64,000 nucleotides of DNA from Oryza sativa Japonica Group (GCF_034140825.1 NC_089035.1:43764001-43828000); one strand, 5' to 3'; positions 9,986-24,230 are shown, counted from the first letter of the stretch. Notes: generated from the letters alone by a model not told the origin. Numbers and translations are program-made.

Positions 9986-12900
9986 TCACCAGGAAAGGGT
10001 GCTTTCTCCGTATACGAAAATTTCGTTTTCCAGGTCCCTGATCCATTGGCATACTCTATTGCATACCTTGATTGCTTGACTCTGCAAAATAAGTATGCTC
10101 AAAATTATTGAGTTGCTATACAACCAAGAATATGGTACCTTAATCCATTCCCCTGGTGCCTAGACTACCACAGCATTTACCACAACAAACAAAACACAAG
10201 TGAGCATACATAAACTGATTGTGACAGGTACAAACCTTGTCAGCCAGTGGATTAAAAGCGGCGTACAACTCAAAATCCTGGGTTATCCAGCAGAACAGAA
10301 CTGCAACAAAAAAAAATTATAACTTTAACAAACTGTCTTCCTATAAAGCACACGGAGAATATCATTACTCAGTAATTCTAGTAAACCCAAGAACACCATG
10401 ATGACATATGCATGGGCTTGCAAACGTTCATAACCAAATCTTACAGAAGAGAAAAGCAATTACATCCCTTATCATTGTATACTCCCCAGATTTAAAATTA
10501 TTTCAAGAAGGATTTCACACCTATGTTTTGTTTAGTAATGCTAACAGAAGCTGACATTCCAGTTATACAAGGGCTATAGGTCATGTTCGTGAGACTTTAC
10601 AGAACCTTTATGGGTCACAGATTCAAAGCAACTGGAATCAAAACTTAATAAATATAATTTTGTATTGCAATTCTACATGGAAGACTGACAAATGGGCCCT
10701 CTACGTCACAAAATGCAACGTGCAAAGCAAAAATCAAGCTAAAATCTTATAACTTCTAGGTCAGTTTGTTTGCAGGACACATGCATCAACACAAATGGCT
10801 CATGCTGGAAAACCCAACAAAATTACCATAGAACTAAAATGGATCCAATGACAACTTATCACCGTATAATAACATCTATCTTTATCATTCTTCGTAGATT
10901 GTCTACTTCTCTTTTTCATGAAAACAATTTGATGAGCAGAAACCTGAATCCCCACAGGTATCTTATCAGTGGCTATTATAACTCGTATGCATTATAAAAA
11001 TAATTGAGCATCAGAATTGACTAATAATGGATTGCACATTTCATCTTTTATGTGGTATAAAACTATACAGATTCTACTCACAAATGTGCAACAAACACCA
11101 CCGTCTGGTTAACAAACTTAACTGAAATGCTGTATCTGTCAATGATATCTCTTCAAACAAGGGTAATTAAATTGCTGGGTAACTCACCATAATCTTCATC
11201 TCTTCTGAATTGGGTTTTATGTGGACCAGTTGCTTTATCATGCATGGAAGCATACAATTTTTGATAAGCTTTGTACAATCTGCGCATATCAGTTGAATAT
11301 TAATTTTATAGAAAATATCATACGTATGAAAAACAAACAGTGAATTGTATTTAATAAATAAATCAAAATACAATACCTTTTCTGTTGCTTTGGATTGCTT
11401 ATGATTAAGGGGAACTCAGATGATACATATTGATCAAGGTAAATGCTTTTATATATAAAATGCCAAAGTCCAGCTGGTCCACCAATTGCCATTTCAGAAG
11501 ATAATAACTGAAAGTGCAGATCTTGAGAGAACTGTGGAGGTGGTGATACAGATTGAGAAGATGGATCAGCAGGGAGATCTTCAATGCGCAGTGCGCTCTC
11601 ACGCAGAGACCTTTGGACTTCCACAAGGACATTTGCCTTCAAGAGAACATTCTGAATGCGGGACCTACACAATGTTCATAAAAGGGAAAGGAAATTAATT
11701 CCATATACACTTAAGACAGGACATGCTCAGGCATCATGATATTTTTAAGAGACGTGGTCACTTGATTGTATAGCTCACCTGGAATCTTTCAGATCATAAA
11801 AGGCGTCTGATCTTGCAGTAAGAAGTGTCAAGTATGTATTTTCCTGCCATGAATTAAATAAGATTACTTAAGAAGCTACAATATAGTTTCCCCCTCAAAT
11901 ATGATACAAATTATATAATGAATGATTAGAAGCATGGCCCTGCACTCGCCAATTCTATTCATTCATATGTTTTGTCCAAAAGTTGAATTCCCCTATAGGA
12001 AAAAGAAAAGGAGTCCCAGCATGCTAGGTGCTTAGTATTTTTTACAGGACCTGGATTCTTACTCCGATTTTGCCCCTCAACACTGTTTTCTTTTATATTT
12101 GTCTTCTCTACATTCCTCTCTACCAACACTGTCATTATGCATCACCCTCATTTCCATTGATCCTCAGTTTTCAACATGCATATTTCAAGCTCAAGGTTTT
12201 TCGAAGTGTTACTGCGATTGTTGACTATGTAGACCATGCTTCGTAAAATATAAATTGTTGTCTGTAGAGAGGAAAATGGACAATAGACAAAGAGGCCAAC
12301 TAAGCTAAAGTTCAGCAAGGGAGATAAAAGGCATTATAGTATGATCTGCTGAGGGCAAGACTTTGCTTTTCTTTTAGTTCAAAGCTTAATTAACCTAACC
12401 AACAGTAAAGATTCAATAGTGAGGAAATTTAGTCTAATATGAGGACAGATCAAACTGAGATATCACACCTCAATACATTAGCACTATTTATTGTACTTAT
12501 AAGTTATTTCGACACAGATTAAAAAGCATACATATTCAGATGATATATTTGACTCACATCAAAAAAATGAACATAAGCATATAAGAAAGCCATAGAATTG
12601 TATCTTGGAAGGCATATGGGTGAAAAAGACTCCGAAGTCCTGCATTAAAGAAAATGTAGTAAGAACGTCTCAAAGTAAAGATTACCATTTCAGAGTGTGT
12701 GTCGTGATGATTACCTAAAAGATTCAGAGGACAATATGAAATTTGAAAGTAGAAAAATATCATCAGGATGCAAAGTTGCCTTTTGTGCTCCCACTAGACT
12801 AATAACCTGAAAAATAACAAAGAATGAAATCCCAGAAACACGAACAAGTAGGATTGAAGAGAAAGATCGAGGACAGGCCCTATCTTAGCCTGCCTCAGGA

Positions 12901-14955
12901 TGGGATGCTAGCAGCACATAACAAACCTAGATAGACAGAACAAAGAGCGAGACATACAGATCCTTTTGTAAAATTATAGGGCAAAGAACTACAGATAATT
13001 GTTGGCTGAAGCGTGGGACGGCGACAAAACGAATGACGCCTCATAAAGACCTTAACAGAATTGTAAATTCAGCATAGTTAAGGACATAAGGTGAAGACAT
13101 GTCAGGTTTGGTTAACCAATAAAAATGACGAGAGATACCATTGTATATAGTATATACGCATCTCTAATAGATGAATGTGGACATGTGGTACCTAAATTGT
13201 GCTCAGAAATTCAGCACACTAAACTTAAATACTTCATTTATGCCCAAAAAGTCACATAATTTAATATCCCAGTAAAAGTTTTCCCTGGCGTGAAAATGGA
13301 CAAACCTTGTGCTCACACATCAACAGTGCAAACAAAACTCCTGAATCAGCAATGTCTTGTAAAACTGCACTAGCCGCCTGCCTTGTGGATTGGGCGAGGG
13401 GAAGGCATGTGTACGCATGAAGAAATGTAGCAGGATTCCTGCAGAATGGTTTGGTGAGATTTAGTTGGGCAACTAGAGTGTAAAATATTTCAGGCAAAGG
13501 AAAAAACAAAACTGACCAGCTGAATGCATGTATAAGTGATAGGAAAACTGCATCTGTGCCACCTAGCAATGGTGCCATATCAAATTTAGGGTTCTTCTCA
13601 AAGCATCTGTTGACAGACTTGGTCAAAATCAGCAGCATCTACAAATTAAATTTTCAGATAGAGAAATCTGGATGAGAACTTTAGAAAGTAAGTTTGTGTA
13701 ATCACAACCAAAAGCCCACAGAAATTAATTGTGTTAGGATGAATGCAGCAGGGGAAGCACCTGACCATACATGAGCTCTAGTTGTCCCCTCAATCCTTCA
13801 TATGACTCTTCAGTGCAACTTATACAAACTAAGTATATTGGACCCTTGACAAGGAAAACTATCTGAAAGATGGAGAATAGGTAGGAGTTAGAAAGATTTG
13901 GAAATAAGAAGTCCATGTTAATTATGCTTGGATTTATCTTCGAATGCGGCATAAAAGTATACAAGTTTTGGACAGGAAGCCCACATCACCTGATGTTTGG
14001 CAGCCCTTACAAATTTGATATGGTCACCACTGGAATGAATGAAAACAATAGGTCATTGCCGAAAAGAAAGCACCAATTGAAGAAGACAGACAGACAAACA
14101 GATAAGGTTAGGCCACAAGAGAAGAGAAAAGAATAGAAGAAATGTGATCATTGGGTATCATTACACACCTGTTCTCAACGAAAGAAATGATTGCTTGCAA
14201 CGTGGCGGAAAACCCAGCAAGCTTATGCTCATCTCCATACCTAAGAATTGGTTTGTTTTTTGCACAAGTGGTGGAAAAATTGAAGGGGAAAGAGAATGCA
14301 TTAAGTGAGGGTGGCAAAGGGTCGTTTGTTTTGTGCATAAGTGGTTGTTCTTCTTTTTATAAAAGAAAAGAAAATACCTAGAATAAATTGGCTTGCCAGA
14401 ATTGCTCAAGATGAAGAAGTGCTTTTTCCGTTTGCGCCATGAAGCAGAAGTATCGTCCTGGAAAAAGAAGGGAATAATGGTACAGTACAGGAGTAGTAGT
14501 TAGTCCAGATTAGAGGATGTAGTTAGTGCGGAGTGGTGATCCATGGAGATTGGAGGGAGGAGGCATATGATATGGAAAACCTCGTGGAGATGCTTCTTGT
14601 CGCGGGGCCAATCGTCGTCGTCGGGTTGGGGTTGGGGATCGTCGTTGGCGGCGGCGCTGGAGGCGAGGCTGGTGCCCCTCTCGGCGGCGTAGCCGCTGCT
14701 GCTGGGGCTGGGTGGAGCCACGTCGGCGTCTTCGAGGTCGTCCTTCCAGGCGGAGGCGGAGGTGCTGATGCTCCCTACCCTGGAGACGGCAGTGAGGTAG
14801 CCCTCGTCGTCGTCGTCGTCGTAGTCGTCGTGGATCTCGAAGTCGGGAGGGAGGTGAGAGGTGCGGAGGGAGAGGGAGGCGAGCCTCTTCTCCGGCGGCG
14901 GGGAGTCGGGGGGACCAGGGGGGCTAGGGTTATTGGTGGGAGGATCCATATCCAT
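9986..14955 (-). CDS. MON1: vacuolar fusion protein MON1
   Basis: Fourteen coding exons: 14581-14955, 14378-14457, 14169-14240, 13990-14029, 13761-13862, 13517-13638, 13306-13438, 12715-12806, 12558-12639, 11779-11843, 11377-11664, 11188-11279, 10236-10300, 9986-10081. They keep frame and give about 567 aa. MON1 pairs with CCZ1 as the guanine-nucleotide exchange factor for Rab7 on late endosomes and prevacuolar bodies, driving Rab5-to-Rab7 conversion and fusion with the vacuole. Family marks: [19 protein letters not shown] in the first longin domain, [79 protein letters not shown], and the terminal ...STLSW. The first ~125 residues are acidic and low in complexity, with a poly-Asp run from a (GTC)n-type repeat. 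The start at 14955 fits MDMDPP; the frame stays open upstream to 15192. Confidence 0.93.
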
Positions 14956-16185
14956 GGGGGGCCTTCCCGACGCGATGCCGATGCCTCTTCTTCTTCTTCC
15001 TTGCTCGCTCGCTCCCCTCCCCTGTAGAGAATGTACTCTATTCGATTCGATCGTGTCTTTGCTGGGTTGGGTCGCCTCCGTCGGTCGGATTCGATGGAAC
15101 GAGACCGGTTGTTGGCTCCCTTTGGCTACACTACACACAGTTTCTCTCCCTTCCCTGGATCTCTTCTCCTCTACATACAGTCCTTCATTCATTCACTTGG
15201 GTTCAAATCTACATATACATACATGTTATACCAGCAATTCCTTACTATTAGTAAATCCCTCGTGCCTTCGTTTCAGCACGCACGCGACTGACACCCACCA
15301 AAAACCGCATTTCGTCTTTGGCTATCGCATTTTGCTAGCACATGATGTGTTTCTAACTCCCATCTCTCTTTCCCCCTACACTACAGGGATGTACTACACC
15401 AGGATAGATATAGATATTAACCACACAAGAGAGGGGCAAAACACACACAACCGGAAATATAACCAACTCTTCCGCCGCCCCATCATTCCATTCAACAACC
15501 CAGAGCTTTGCTCCATTACCAAACTGAGTGTATCAACAAATTAATTACCAGTGCGCCTGCTTAAACATGATCAAACAAGAATACCTACCCACTCCCACTT
15601 CCAGCACACCTATGCCCAAAATTACTTCTACTACTTCCACCAAAACAAATATAATATCCCTTCCCTAATTACACTTCAATGCAGTACCAAACTACACAAC
15701 ACACCCCCCCCCCCCCACCAAGAATTCCATTTAAGTGTCAAAAATAAAATGCCAAAACTACATCACACTATCACAATGAACAAATCCGATCTAATAACGA
15801 TCAGTTACAAAAATGAATGAATAGGCAGGCAGCGCAGCACATGGAATGTTGACCAATTCCATGTGCTATATGCTATTCCGGACTCATCAAACTCTCAAGT
15901 CAATGTTGGAGTGGATTCAATGGGACAGCGCATCTCAGCTTCACCTCCTTTATGCCGCATGCTATATGCTATTCCGGACTCTTCATCTCAAAGCTTTATT
16001 ACAGCAAAGCAAATTAAAATATCATGTGTCCAGACTCCAGAGCCTGTGCCAATGCCTATGCCTATCCTGTCAGATCGCAACACAAATACTTGTACCATCT
16101 CATACTGTCTCCAAGCTGCCTTCCACGTTTCCAGTCACTAGTTAGTGAAGCAGAGTGAGCAATGTACAAATGCTACCAGGGGTTC
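14956..16185. other. spacer between ABCB 3' end and MON1 5' end
   Basis: Contains the MON1 promoter/5' UTR and the probable ABCB 3' UTR. It also holds a poly-C run (about 15704-15717) and a 22-bp direct repeat, TGCTATATGCTATTCCGGAC plus TC, at 15864-15885 and 15960-15981. No separate gene seen. Confidence 0.5.
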
Positions 16186-19100
16186 TTATATTAGTCTACG
16201 TTGACGGAATCCTTTGGTGAAATGAGGTTGCATCAACTTGACATACAACCCATTCTTTTGCACCAGTGAATCATGCGTTCCCTGCTCAACTATCTTTCCA
16301 CCATTCAGAACAACAATGTTATCCACATGCTTCATCATTGCCGCCCTATGTGCAATGAGAACTGTCGTCTTATTCCCCATAATCAATGTGTCGAGGGCCT
16401 CCTGCACCACTCTACTGGACTCGGATTCAATTGCAGAACTGGCTTCGTCAAGCAGCAAAATGGGTGCATTCTTCAGCACTACACGGGCAATGGCGATTCG
16501 CTGCTTCTGCCCAGGAGTTAAATCCACTCCCCTCATTCCCACATGTGTGTCATAGCCATGTGGCAAACTGCTAATGAAATGGTGAGCGTTCGCAATCCTA
16601 GCCGCCTCTTTCATCTCAGACTCTGTTGCATTGTGCCTTGCATAGATTATGTTCTCCCTTATGGTTGTGGAGAATATAACTGGGTCTTGAGGAACTAAAC
16701 CCATGTGGCTCCGCAACCATCTCAAGTTGAACAGCTTCAGATCACGGCCATCCAATAAAACTTGCCCGGCGGTTGGATCATAGAATCTCTCTATCAAAGA
16801 AATTATCGTGCTCTTCCCTGATCCAGATACACCTACCACAGCAACAGTTTGTCCTCCATTGACTCTAAGGCTGAAATTACTCAAAACCATCGTCTCAGGG
16901 CGTGTAGGATAGCAAAAATCAACATTCCTGAATTCAATGCTACCATAGACATTGGGGGGTTTTAGCCCACTTGCATCATCTGGATCAATCTTGGGTGCAC
17001 GATCAATAATTTCAAATACCGACGTCAGAGATTTTCGACGCTTGAGAATATATGGCGCAAGGCCAAATGGCTCCACCAGTGCAAAAGTCGCAAAAGAGAA
17101 GACAATGTACTCTTTAAGTGCTGTTACCAGACTAAGGTGCCCATTCTTAACAGCTACGGCTGTATACCACAGCAGAAGTGCATTGCAGGCGAAAAGAAGG
17201 AACTGAGATAAGCCAAAGGCAAAACCAATACCCATTCCATGAACCAAGCTTTTCCAAAGAATATTCCCAAGCTGCAGTCTGTAAAGTTCCATTATTTTGT
17301 TACCAGCACAAAATGCCACAACAGTATAGATATTCCTGACTGCATCCTCAAGAACCAAAGAAGCCTTCCTGTGCATCTCCTGAATTCCTCTTGAAAAGCC
17401 AGAAAGCCACATTTTCTGAGGGAAGGAAAAAAAAACAAATCCAGGCATGAGCTCCACATGATTTTCATTTTTCAACAAGCTCACTGTAAAACTTTTCATG
17501 TCAAGATCTGTGCATTCTCATTGGACAACTATATGAAGAAAAACAATTGTGGATTCAAATGTATACTTGACTCACATGCAAAACAAAAGAAGCAAAGCCA
17601 CTATAAGCTATTCAAAACAGTGATAACAACTTTCTCAAGTACCTTTACATAGACTAAAAGTGAGACTCTTTATATCTTTGATCATAATGATGGTATGCTG
17701 GTTTATTAGCAGAATAATTATTTTCCATAAATGAATATATGGATACAGGCAACCTTTTTTTTTCTCGAAAACGCAGGAGAGCTGCATTTCATTTCATTAA
17801 GGGGAAGAAAAAACAATACAAAAACACAACACAAAGAAAAAACCAAAGTAGGAGTGCCCAAGCCCTCCTACCAAGACCCACACACACTAGACAACCCGGG
17901 GAGCTTAGTTGCCTAGATTAGCCGTCCCACTAAGGAGCTTTTGAAGGCGAGAAGCTCCAGCGACACCCCAAAGATGGCCCTCATTTTCTATCACTTACAA
18001 GACCGTCACTACTCTAGGATACAGGCAACCTGTAATTGGAATCTTAAAGCTTGTCTATTATTATCTCAAATAAGTCAGAAAATACCAAGTTCAAAATTGT
18101 AAACACAATGCATGTTCACTCTGCAAATTTGCATATGATTGAGAGCTTATCAGGTAGTATTGCATTACTTATTTTTGTTTTAATCTGAATTATCATATTA
18201 TAGCTAATTCTAGATTAATAGTTTATCAACACCAAGAGGACAATAGTTATGCCACAGCTTTACCAAATCAAGCCTATGACTCTAGCAAGTCTGGACATGG
18301 TTGAGATGGGAATGATGTTGCCTCACTTGAAACAATGCCAATGCCAGGTAGCATTGAACAACATCAAAGAAAGTTAACAGTTGGACAGAGTTCAAAACTT
18401 CAACTGTTACCAAGACATAGCTAAAAGAACGTTGTAAATCTTAGTAGCATGTAATAAGCGTTCAGTATAAGATGCATCTATATAGGAAAATGTAAGATTA
18501 GTATAGACTTACGGCATTACCAGCTTGAAGAAATGTTGAAAATAGATGAGAACTAACCTGCGCAACTGCAGAAATTACAAGGATGGGCAAAGTTGCCAGG
18601 GCAACCAGAGCAACACGCCATTCTAGCAACATGCCAAGAAGAAGTGCCACAAAAATGGCTGCTGTATCCTGAATGAATATAGAAAGCCTGTTGCTGAAAG
18701 CAGCACGAACAAAAGTAGCATCATTTGCGAGTCGCATTGATAATATGTCTGCACTGTTTTCTTCTTCATCAAACCACCCTACTTCATTGCGCAAAATTGC
18801 TGGAATACAGTAAACAGAAAATGTAAGTTCCCTAAGAAATGTGAATTCTGATTGCAGTGGATATGTTAGATGTCTACTGCCGAATCATCTGTGCTATAGA
18901 AGCGTAGTGTCATGGACACACAATCACAAAATAGACATTATTTTAAATATGGATGTGATAAACAATCAAGAGTATGTTATAATGGTGGTATTGAACCAAA
19001 TAGCGCAATGGAACTTTCCATGGCACATTTCAGAAGAGGCATACCTGAAAACATCATCCTTCTAACACGTTCAGTCATCTTCTCTCCCATTATACCAAAA

Positions 19101-22100
19101 TAGAAGTGCTGTAAGAAGTTAGCTAGCACGGTTATTATACCCATGCCAACAATGAATGAGCAGTACTTATTGACTTCATCATGCACATCACGTACACCAA
19201 TTCTATAGTATGCCACCACTATTAAAGATATTGTATAAGCAAGAAGAGGATTAAATGAACCAAAGCAAGCAGCACCAGCACTCCCTAATAGAGCATAAAA
19301 ATACTCAGCAAGACTAAGTTCTACAAGCCTCCAAAACGATGGAGCTTTTGTTTTCTGCTTCTTTGACTCCTCAGCATGAAAATTGTCAAACATATCAAGA
19401 GGACGACTGAAAGTTTTTGAGTGCGAGCGCTCATTCTTTGGATCAGAAGTCAATAGTGGTGATATTGGTGATTCTGGATCTGAAGTATTTGAAGATTGTC
19501 GGTGTAGTGGGACATCAATTTTGGGAAGATCGGGCAATTTCATTTCAAAACTGTCCTGCCTTTTGATGGATGGAGCTCTCTCAGAAGCAACTGTAGGTAA
19601 CCTAGTTTCTGCCATTTGTTCGGAAGGAGGGCTTTGAATATTTGGTGATTCGTGTGAGTTATGATTTGCATCTGAATTACGGAATGCAAGAAAACCGTGT
19701 GTTTTCTGAAGTGACGGCGACTTTGACATATTAGGAGATGATGACTCTTGGAAGCTGTGACTTGCTGAAGAATCCCTTTCAATTTGGAAGGAGCTAGGCT
19801 CTTTGTAGTTTCTTATCGGAGTCCTGAAACATTTTAGGTGGGAATGAGTCCTTCAAATCAACCATCAAAATTTAGGACACTTATAAGCTATGAAGAATAA
19901 ACGTTATTTGATTGATGGGCAAATAAATAGCTAAGAGATTAAAAGTAGGGATATATACTGAACAATAAGAAAGAGCATAATATGATATGAGGCTATCTAA
20001 AGAAAATAAATTGTGAATCCTGAATGCACGAAAGGAAACTATTAAAACTGTGAAGTCAGAACAATTCACTCAAGCTGGAATACGATAGAGGCAGATAGTA
20101 CTGGTTGTCCAGATTTCTTTTCTAATACATGTATCTTGGGACCTCAAAATTCAAATAAAAATAAAACATTTGCTAGCACCAAAGGAAATCAGGAAAATTC
20201 TCCAGCATTAATGCAGAACAAAAAAATACATGGTAATTAGATAAGATGGGTGCACTAACCGCTTTGGAAGTTTTGCTGCTTCTTCACACCTAAGTAGTTC
20301 TGCATAAAGGCCATCCAGATTTAACAACTCATCATGTGTTCCCATCTCAACAAGCTGACCTTCCTCCATTACAGCTATATAATCAGCATTCCTGATAAGA
20401 CTGAGGCGTCTAGCTATGATGATGGTAGACCTACCAAGCATCAGAATATCTAGTGCTTCCTGAACAGCTTTCTCAGCCTCAAAATCAAGAGCACCAGTAA
20501 CCTCATCCAGTAAAAGAATTGATGGATTTGAAAGCACAGCACGAGCAATGGAGAGCTTTATCTTTTGTTCTTCTGTCAGTGAAAGGCCAGCCCGACCAAC
20601 CTATGTCATATTTAGGTTCACTAAATAAGCACGTTCACCGGTAAAAGAGAATAAGAAGTTTCACAGTTTCAATATATGTTAGAATAAAGCATGAACAGCA
20701 CCTGAGTATCATATCCTTTTTCAAGTGAACTGATGAAAGTATGTGCATGAGCTGTCTTTGCTGCCTCCTCAATCTGGTCAGTTGTGGCAGATCTTCCATA
20801 TGCAATATTTTCCCTGATGCTCAAGCTCAATAAAGCCGGTTCCTGGGTCACAAGTCCTATCTGGCTTCTTAACCACTCTAACTTCAGGTTCTTTATATTC
20901 TCTCCATCCAAAAGCACTTCACCTGCAACATATAACAAAGATGATTCAAATTCATAATTGAGTAAACAGAAAATAGCAAAGAATAGCTTGTAAGCATAAT
21001 ACCTAAAGTTGGATCATAGAAACGTTCCATGAGAGGAATAATGCTGCTTTTCCCTGAACCATTTCTGCCAACAAGAGCGACAGTCTTTCTAGCAGGTACA
21101 GTAAGGTAGAAACCACTTAAAATGGGGATTTCTGGGCGGGATAGATAACTGAAGTAGACATTGCGGAACTCAATGTTGCCTTGCACTGAAGGTAAGGTAC
21201 GGCCATCCTGGTTTACAACAGAGGTTGAACGGCTAATCATTTCATAGAGCCTGTATGCAGCTATACGTCCTTGTTCAAAAGAATAGAAGTTTGTTGCTGC
21301 TTGATTAAGTCCCCTACAAACAATTGGGAACCATGAGTGTGCTGATCAATATAAAACTATAAGTAAGGCAATCTCTTAAAATTGGATGCTTACAGGCCAC
21401 TCAGGATAATAGAAAACAGGGCTACTACAACTTCACCACCATTAGCTTTTCCATGAGATATAAGGAACCTCCCAACCCAAAGTTGTAAGGCACAAGAACA
21501 TATGGCAAGGCCATATGTAAATCCAAGACCAAGACCTTGCACCAGACTTATCAGGATTCCATAGCGCAGTGTTGCTTGAAGTGAAGTAGCATAAGAATAT
21601 TTTGCGAGGGTCTCATTTGTGAATGAGTACAAAGTCCTAATGTATAAGATTGCCTGCAATAATGAGAATGATTCAAATGGATGCATACCTTCATTAGCAA
21701 TTAATAATAATGCTACATGCAGTTGCGAAAGGAAAGTGTGTTTTGTATTTTAGCAAGAGGTATATTCCTAGCTAAATCCACCATTCCGCACATCACTAGA
21801 GGCCTACCAATTTCAAGACCATAAATTTATTATCCTTTTAGACGATGATGTTGTACTCTCATCTTTTTAGAAATAGTCGTTTGTAGCGAGAAAGTAGGAC
21901 AAACCAAGGTTATTCACGGATGAGATGTGGGCAGTCATTACAGGATAAAAGAAAGTCAAAGAATTTGAATACCTGTTCGGCAACGCTTGCTGCTTCACCA
22001 TACGCATCCTGAATGTTTTCTGCAAGCCTGTGGAGAAAAATATTTGATATTCCTCCTGCAGCAACAATGAACGGACCAGTAGCCAATGTCAAAAGAGCTA

Positions 22101-23729
22101 TTTGCCAACAGTTGACCAAACCGATGATAAGACCACCAAAAAAGGTAGCCATGTTGTGAATGTAGTTCCCAACCTAAAAGAACAAAGCCAGAATGGGAGA
22201 ATAACCCTTGTCAGTCAGATAAGCATGCGATTTGTTGTGAATAATCATGAAGGCTCATAATTACTCACTTTCTCACTCAGCGCAGACTGGATGAGTAAGA
22301 CATCACTCAGCACTTGACTGACAATATCACCATTGTTCCCATAGGTATCAAAGAAACTCATGTCTTGATTTAACAACACTTGTACATACTTTGATCTTAT
22401 CACTGCTGTCTGCCTTTCCCCAGTAAGAATCCAGCATGAAACCTCTATAGATATAACAGACAGTGAATTTGTTAGAATAAAAGAAAACAGAGAGTGCATA
22501 AAAAGCTGATGTAGCCTCATCTTACCTATCCATCCCGCAAAGAAAACGCCAATGGCAATATATAGGAAGTGTAAAGCATGCTGCGGGTAAAACACTTAGT
22601 TACTAACTTCCAAAACACAAAGATACATAATTCTGAGAAAAAATGATTATACAGAGATAGAAGGACAAGCAAATGCTGATATTCACATAAAAGTGAGTGT
22701 AACCAATTAGATAGATGGACAAGAGATGCATAAATGAGTGTAGAAATGCACAGATATTAGTGTGGAGGTTAGAAAATTGTGAAGGTTTAGAAAACCAGCA
22801 AGCTGCCAAAGTAATTTTACTAGTAAATGAATTTGCAAAGGTTCATCGCGTGAGAGCGAATTGTTTCATTCAGTGTGTTGGAGCGAAAGGTTGGTTCCAG
22901 CTGAACACGCATAAATGCATAGGTCATAGAAAAGCTAGCGAAAGCGGCACATTCAGACATGGAGTGATATAAGCTTCAACCATACGCCTATAAACACCGG
23001 TAGCAATACCATATCGTAAAAGGTCAGCAGCTTATCTAAATCAACATCAGAGAGAGGCAGAAATAAATAATGACAGCTTACCAAACAAGCCTAAGAATAA
23101 ATCTGCAGTCTAATACTAACTAGGTAGTTTGCTTATGAAATTGGAGATAACTAATGCAAAGCTGGCAGAAGAATTGTAACTGTAACAACCAAGGAAATTT
23201 GCATGATTACTGCGCCAAGTAAGAAGGAATGTTGATTTGCGGGGTGGGGCGGGGCGTACGTATACCATATATGTAGGAGTGGAGTGGCATGTATATGAGA
23301 AAAATGGAGATCTGGTAGTACGTATGAGAAAGGGGAATGAAGGAACCTTACCTGGTTGATGTGGTGGAAAAGGTCGTGGTTGTGGCGGCCATGAAGCGAG
23401 TGGATGGCGGTGCCGAAGAGGTGGAGGTAGACGACGAGGGCCACCCCGTGGGCGGCGGCGGCAAGGGCGCCGGCGGACATGAGCGCCCAGTCGAGGCGGT
23501 CGGCGCAGGCGAAGAGGCGCTTGAAGGGGACGGCGGCGGGGGGCGGATCGGGCTCGTCGTCCCCATCGTCGAGGGCGGCGGCGGCGTCATCCTCCGGAGG
23601 CGGCGCGGCGTCCCCGGCGAGGTCAGCGGCGTAGGGAGAGGGGGATTCCGGCGGCTCGGAGGCCTCGGAGACGGGAGTGAGAGGCTGGACGTGCGGCGGG
23701 GACCAGCCGAAGAGGCCCCGCGAAACCAT
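16186..23729 (-). CDS. ABC transporter B family, ABCB6/ABCB20-type
   Basis: Eleven coding exons: 23352-23729, 22526-22580, 22269-22444, 21973-22173, 21394-21653, 21003-21313, 20702-20922, 20260-20600, 19045-19823, 18558-18799, 16186-17415. They give about 1397 aa, close to the ~1400 aa of Arabidopsis ABCB6/20. It is a full-size exporter (TMD-NBD-TMD-NBD) of the plasma membrane; the Arabidopsis relatives are linked to auxin transport. The start [22 protein letters not shown] is a family signature. NBD1 has Walker A GRNGSGKS and Walker B ILLLDE; its signature motif is LTEEQ, not LSGGQ. NBD2 has Walker [10 protein letters not shown], signature LTPGQ and ILLLDEAS. The linker [14 protein letters not shown]...[19 protein letters not shown] is conserved. 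Intron 10 holds a short LINE copy. It is transcribed toward MON1, on the same strand. Confidence 0.95.
17756..18016 (-). mobile_element. 5'-truncated LINE tail in ABCB intron 10
   Basis: 261 bp between perfect 15-bp target duplications GGATACAGGCAACCT (17741-17755 and 18017-18031). On the minus strand it ends TTAATGAAATGAAATGCAGC...CTCGAG followed by an A tail (poly-T on plus). This is the usual 3' end of plant L1-type LINEs. It carries no coding capacity. The perfect duplication suggests a fairly recent insertion. The orientation is the same as the host gene. Confidence 0.85.
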
Positions 23730-24230
23730 GAGCAGCGGCTAGTACTCGTCGGCGGCGGAGGCAGATTTGAATGGCATCCACACTACCTTAGTAGCTAGCT
23801 AGTCAAACAAGGTAGTCCAGTCTAGAAGAAGACCCAAGAAGAAGAAGAAGAAGAAGAATGCTTCATGGGCGGGCGGCGGGCGGCGAGGTGAATCGGTCAG
23901 TGGTGGCGGACCTCGATCGCCGGCCGACCCGGATCGGAGCCCAACACCAAGACCAAGAGGGGAATACCACTACTACTCGCCACACTAGCCTACTACTGCT
24001 ACTGCTACTGCTGTTGCTTTCCTCTTTAGGTTTAGGTTTACAGGTTGGCTCTTTTTACCGCTCAACACCTCCATCTTCTGCTGTTTTGCGTTTTCGGGTT
24101 CCTGCTACTCTACTCTTTGCCTCTTTACTCCTCCTCTTTACTCTCTTATTAAAAAATAATAAAAGTCATAAATAGCTCAGATAATATTGGACAACCATGT
24201 AAAATTCTAAGCACAAGCCCAACTAACTGA
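23730..24230. other. promoter-side spacer of the ABCB gene
   Basis: Includes an AAG microsatellite (about 23836-23857) just upstream of the ABCB start codon, probably in the 5' UTR or core promoter. No other gene seen. Confidence 0.45.
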
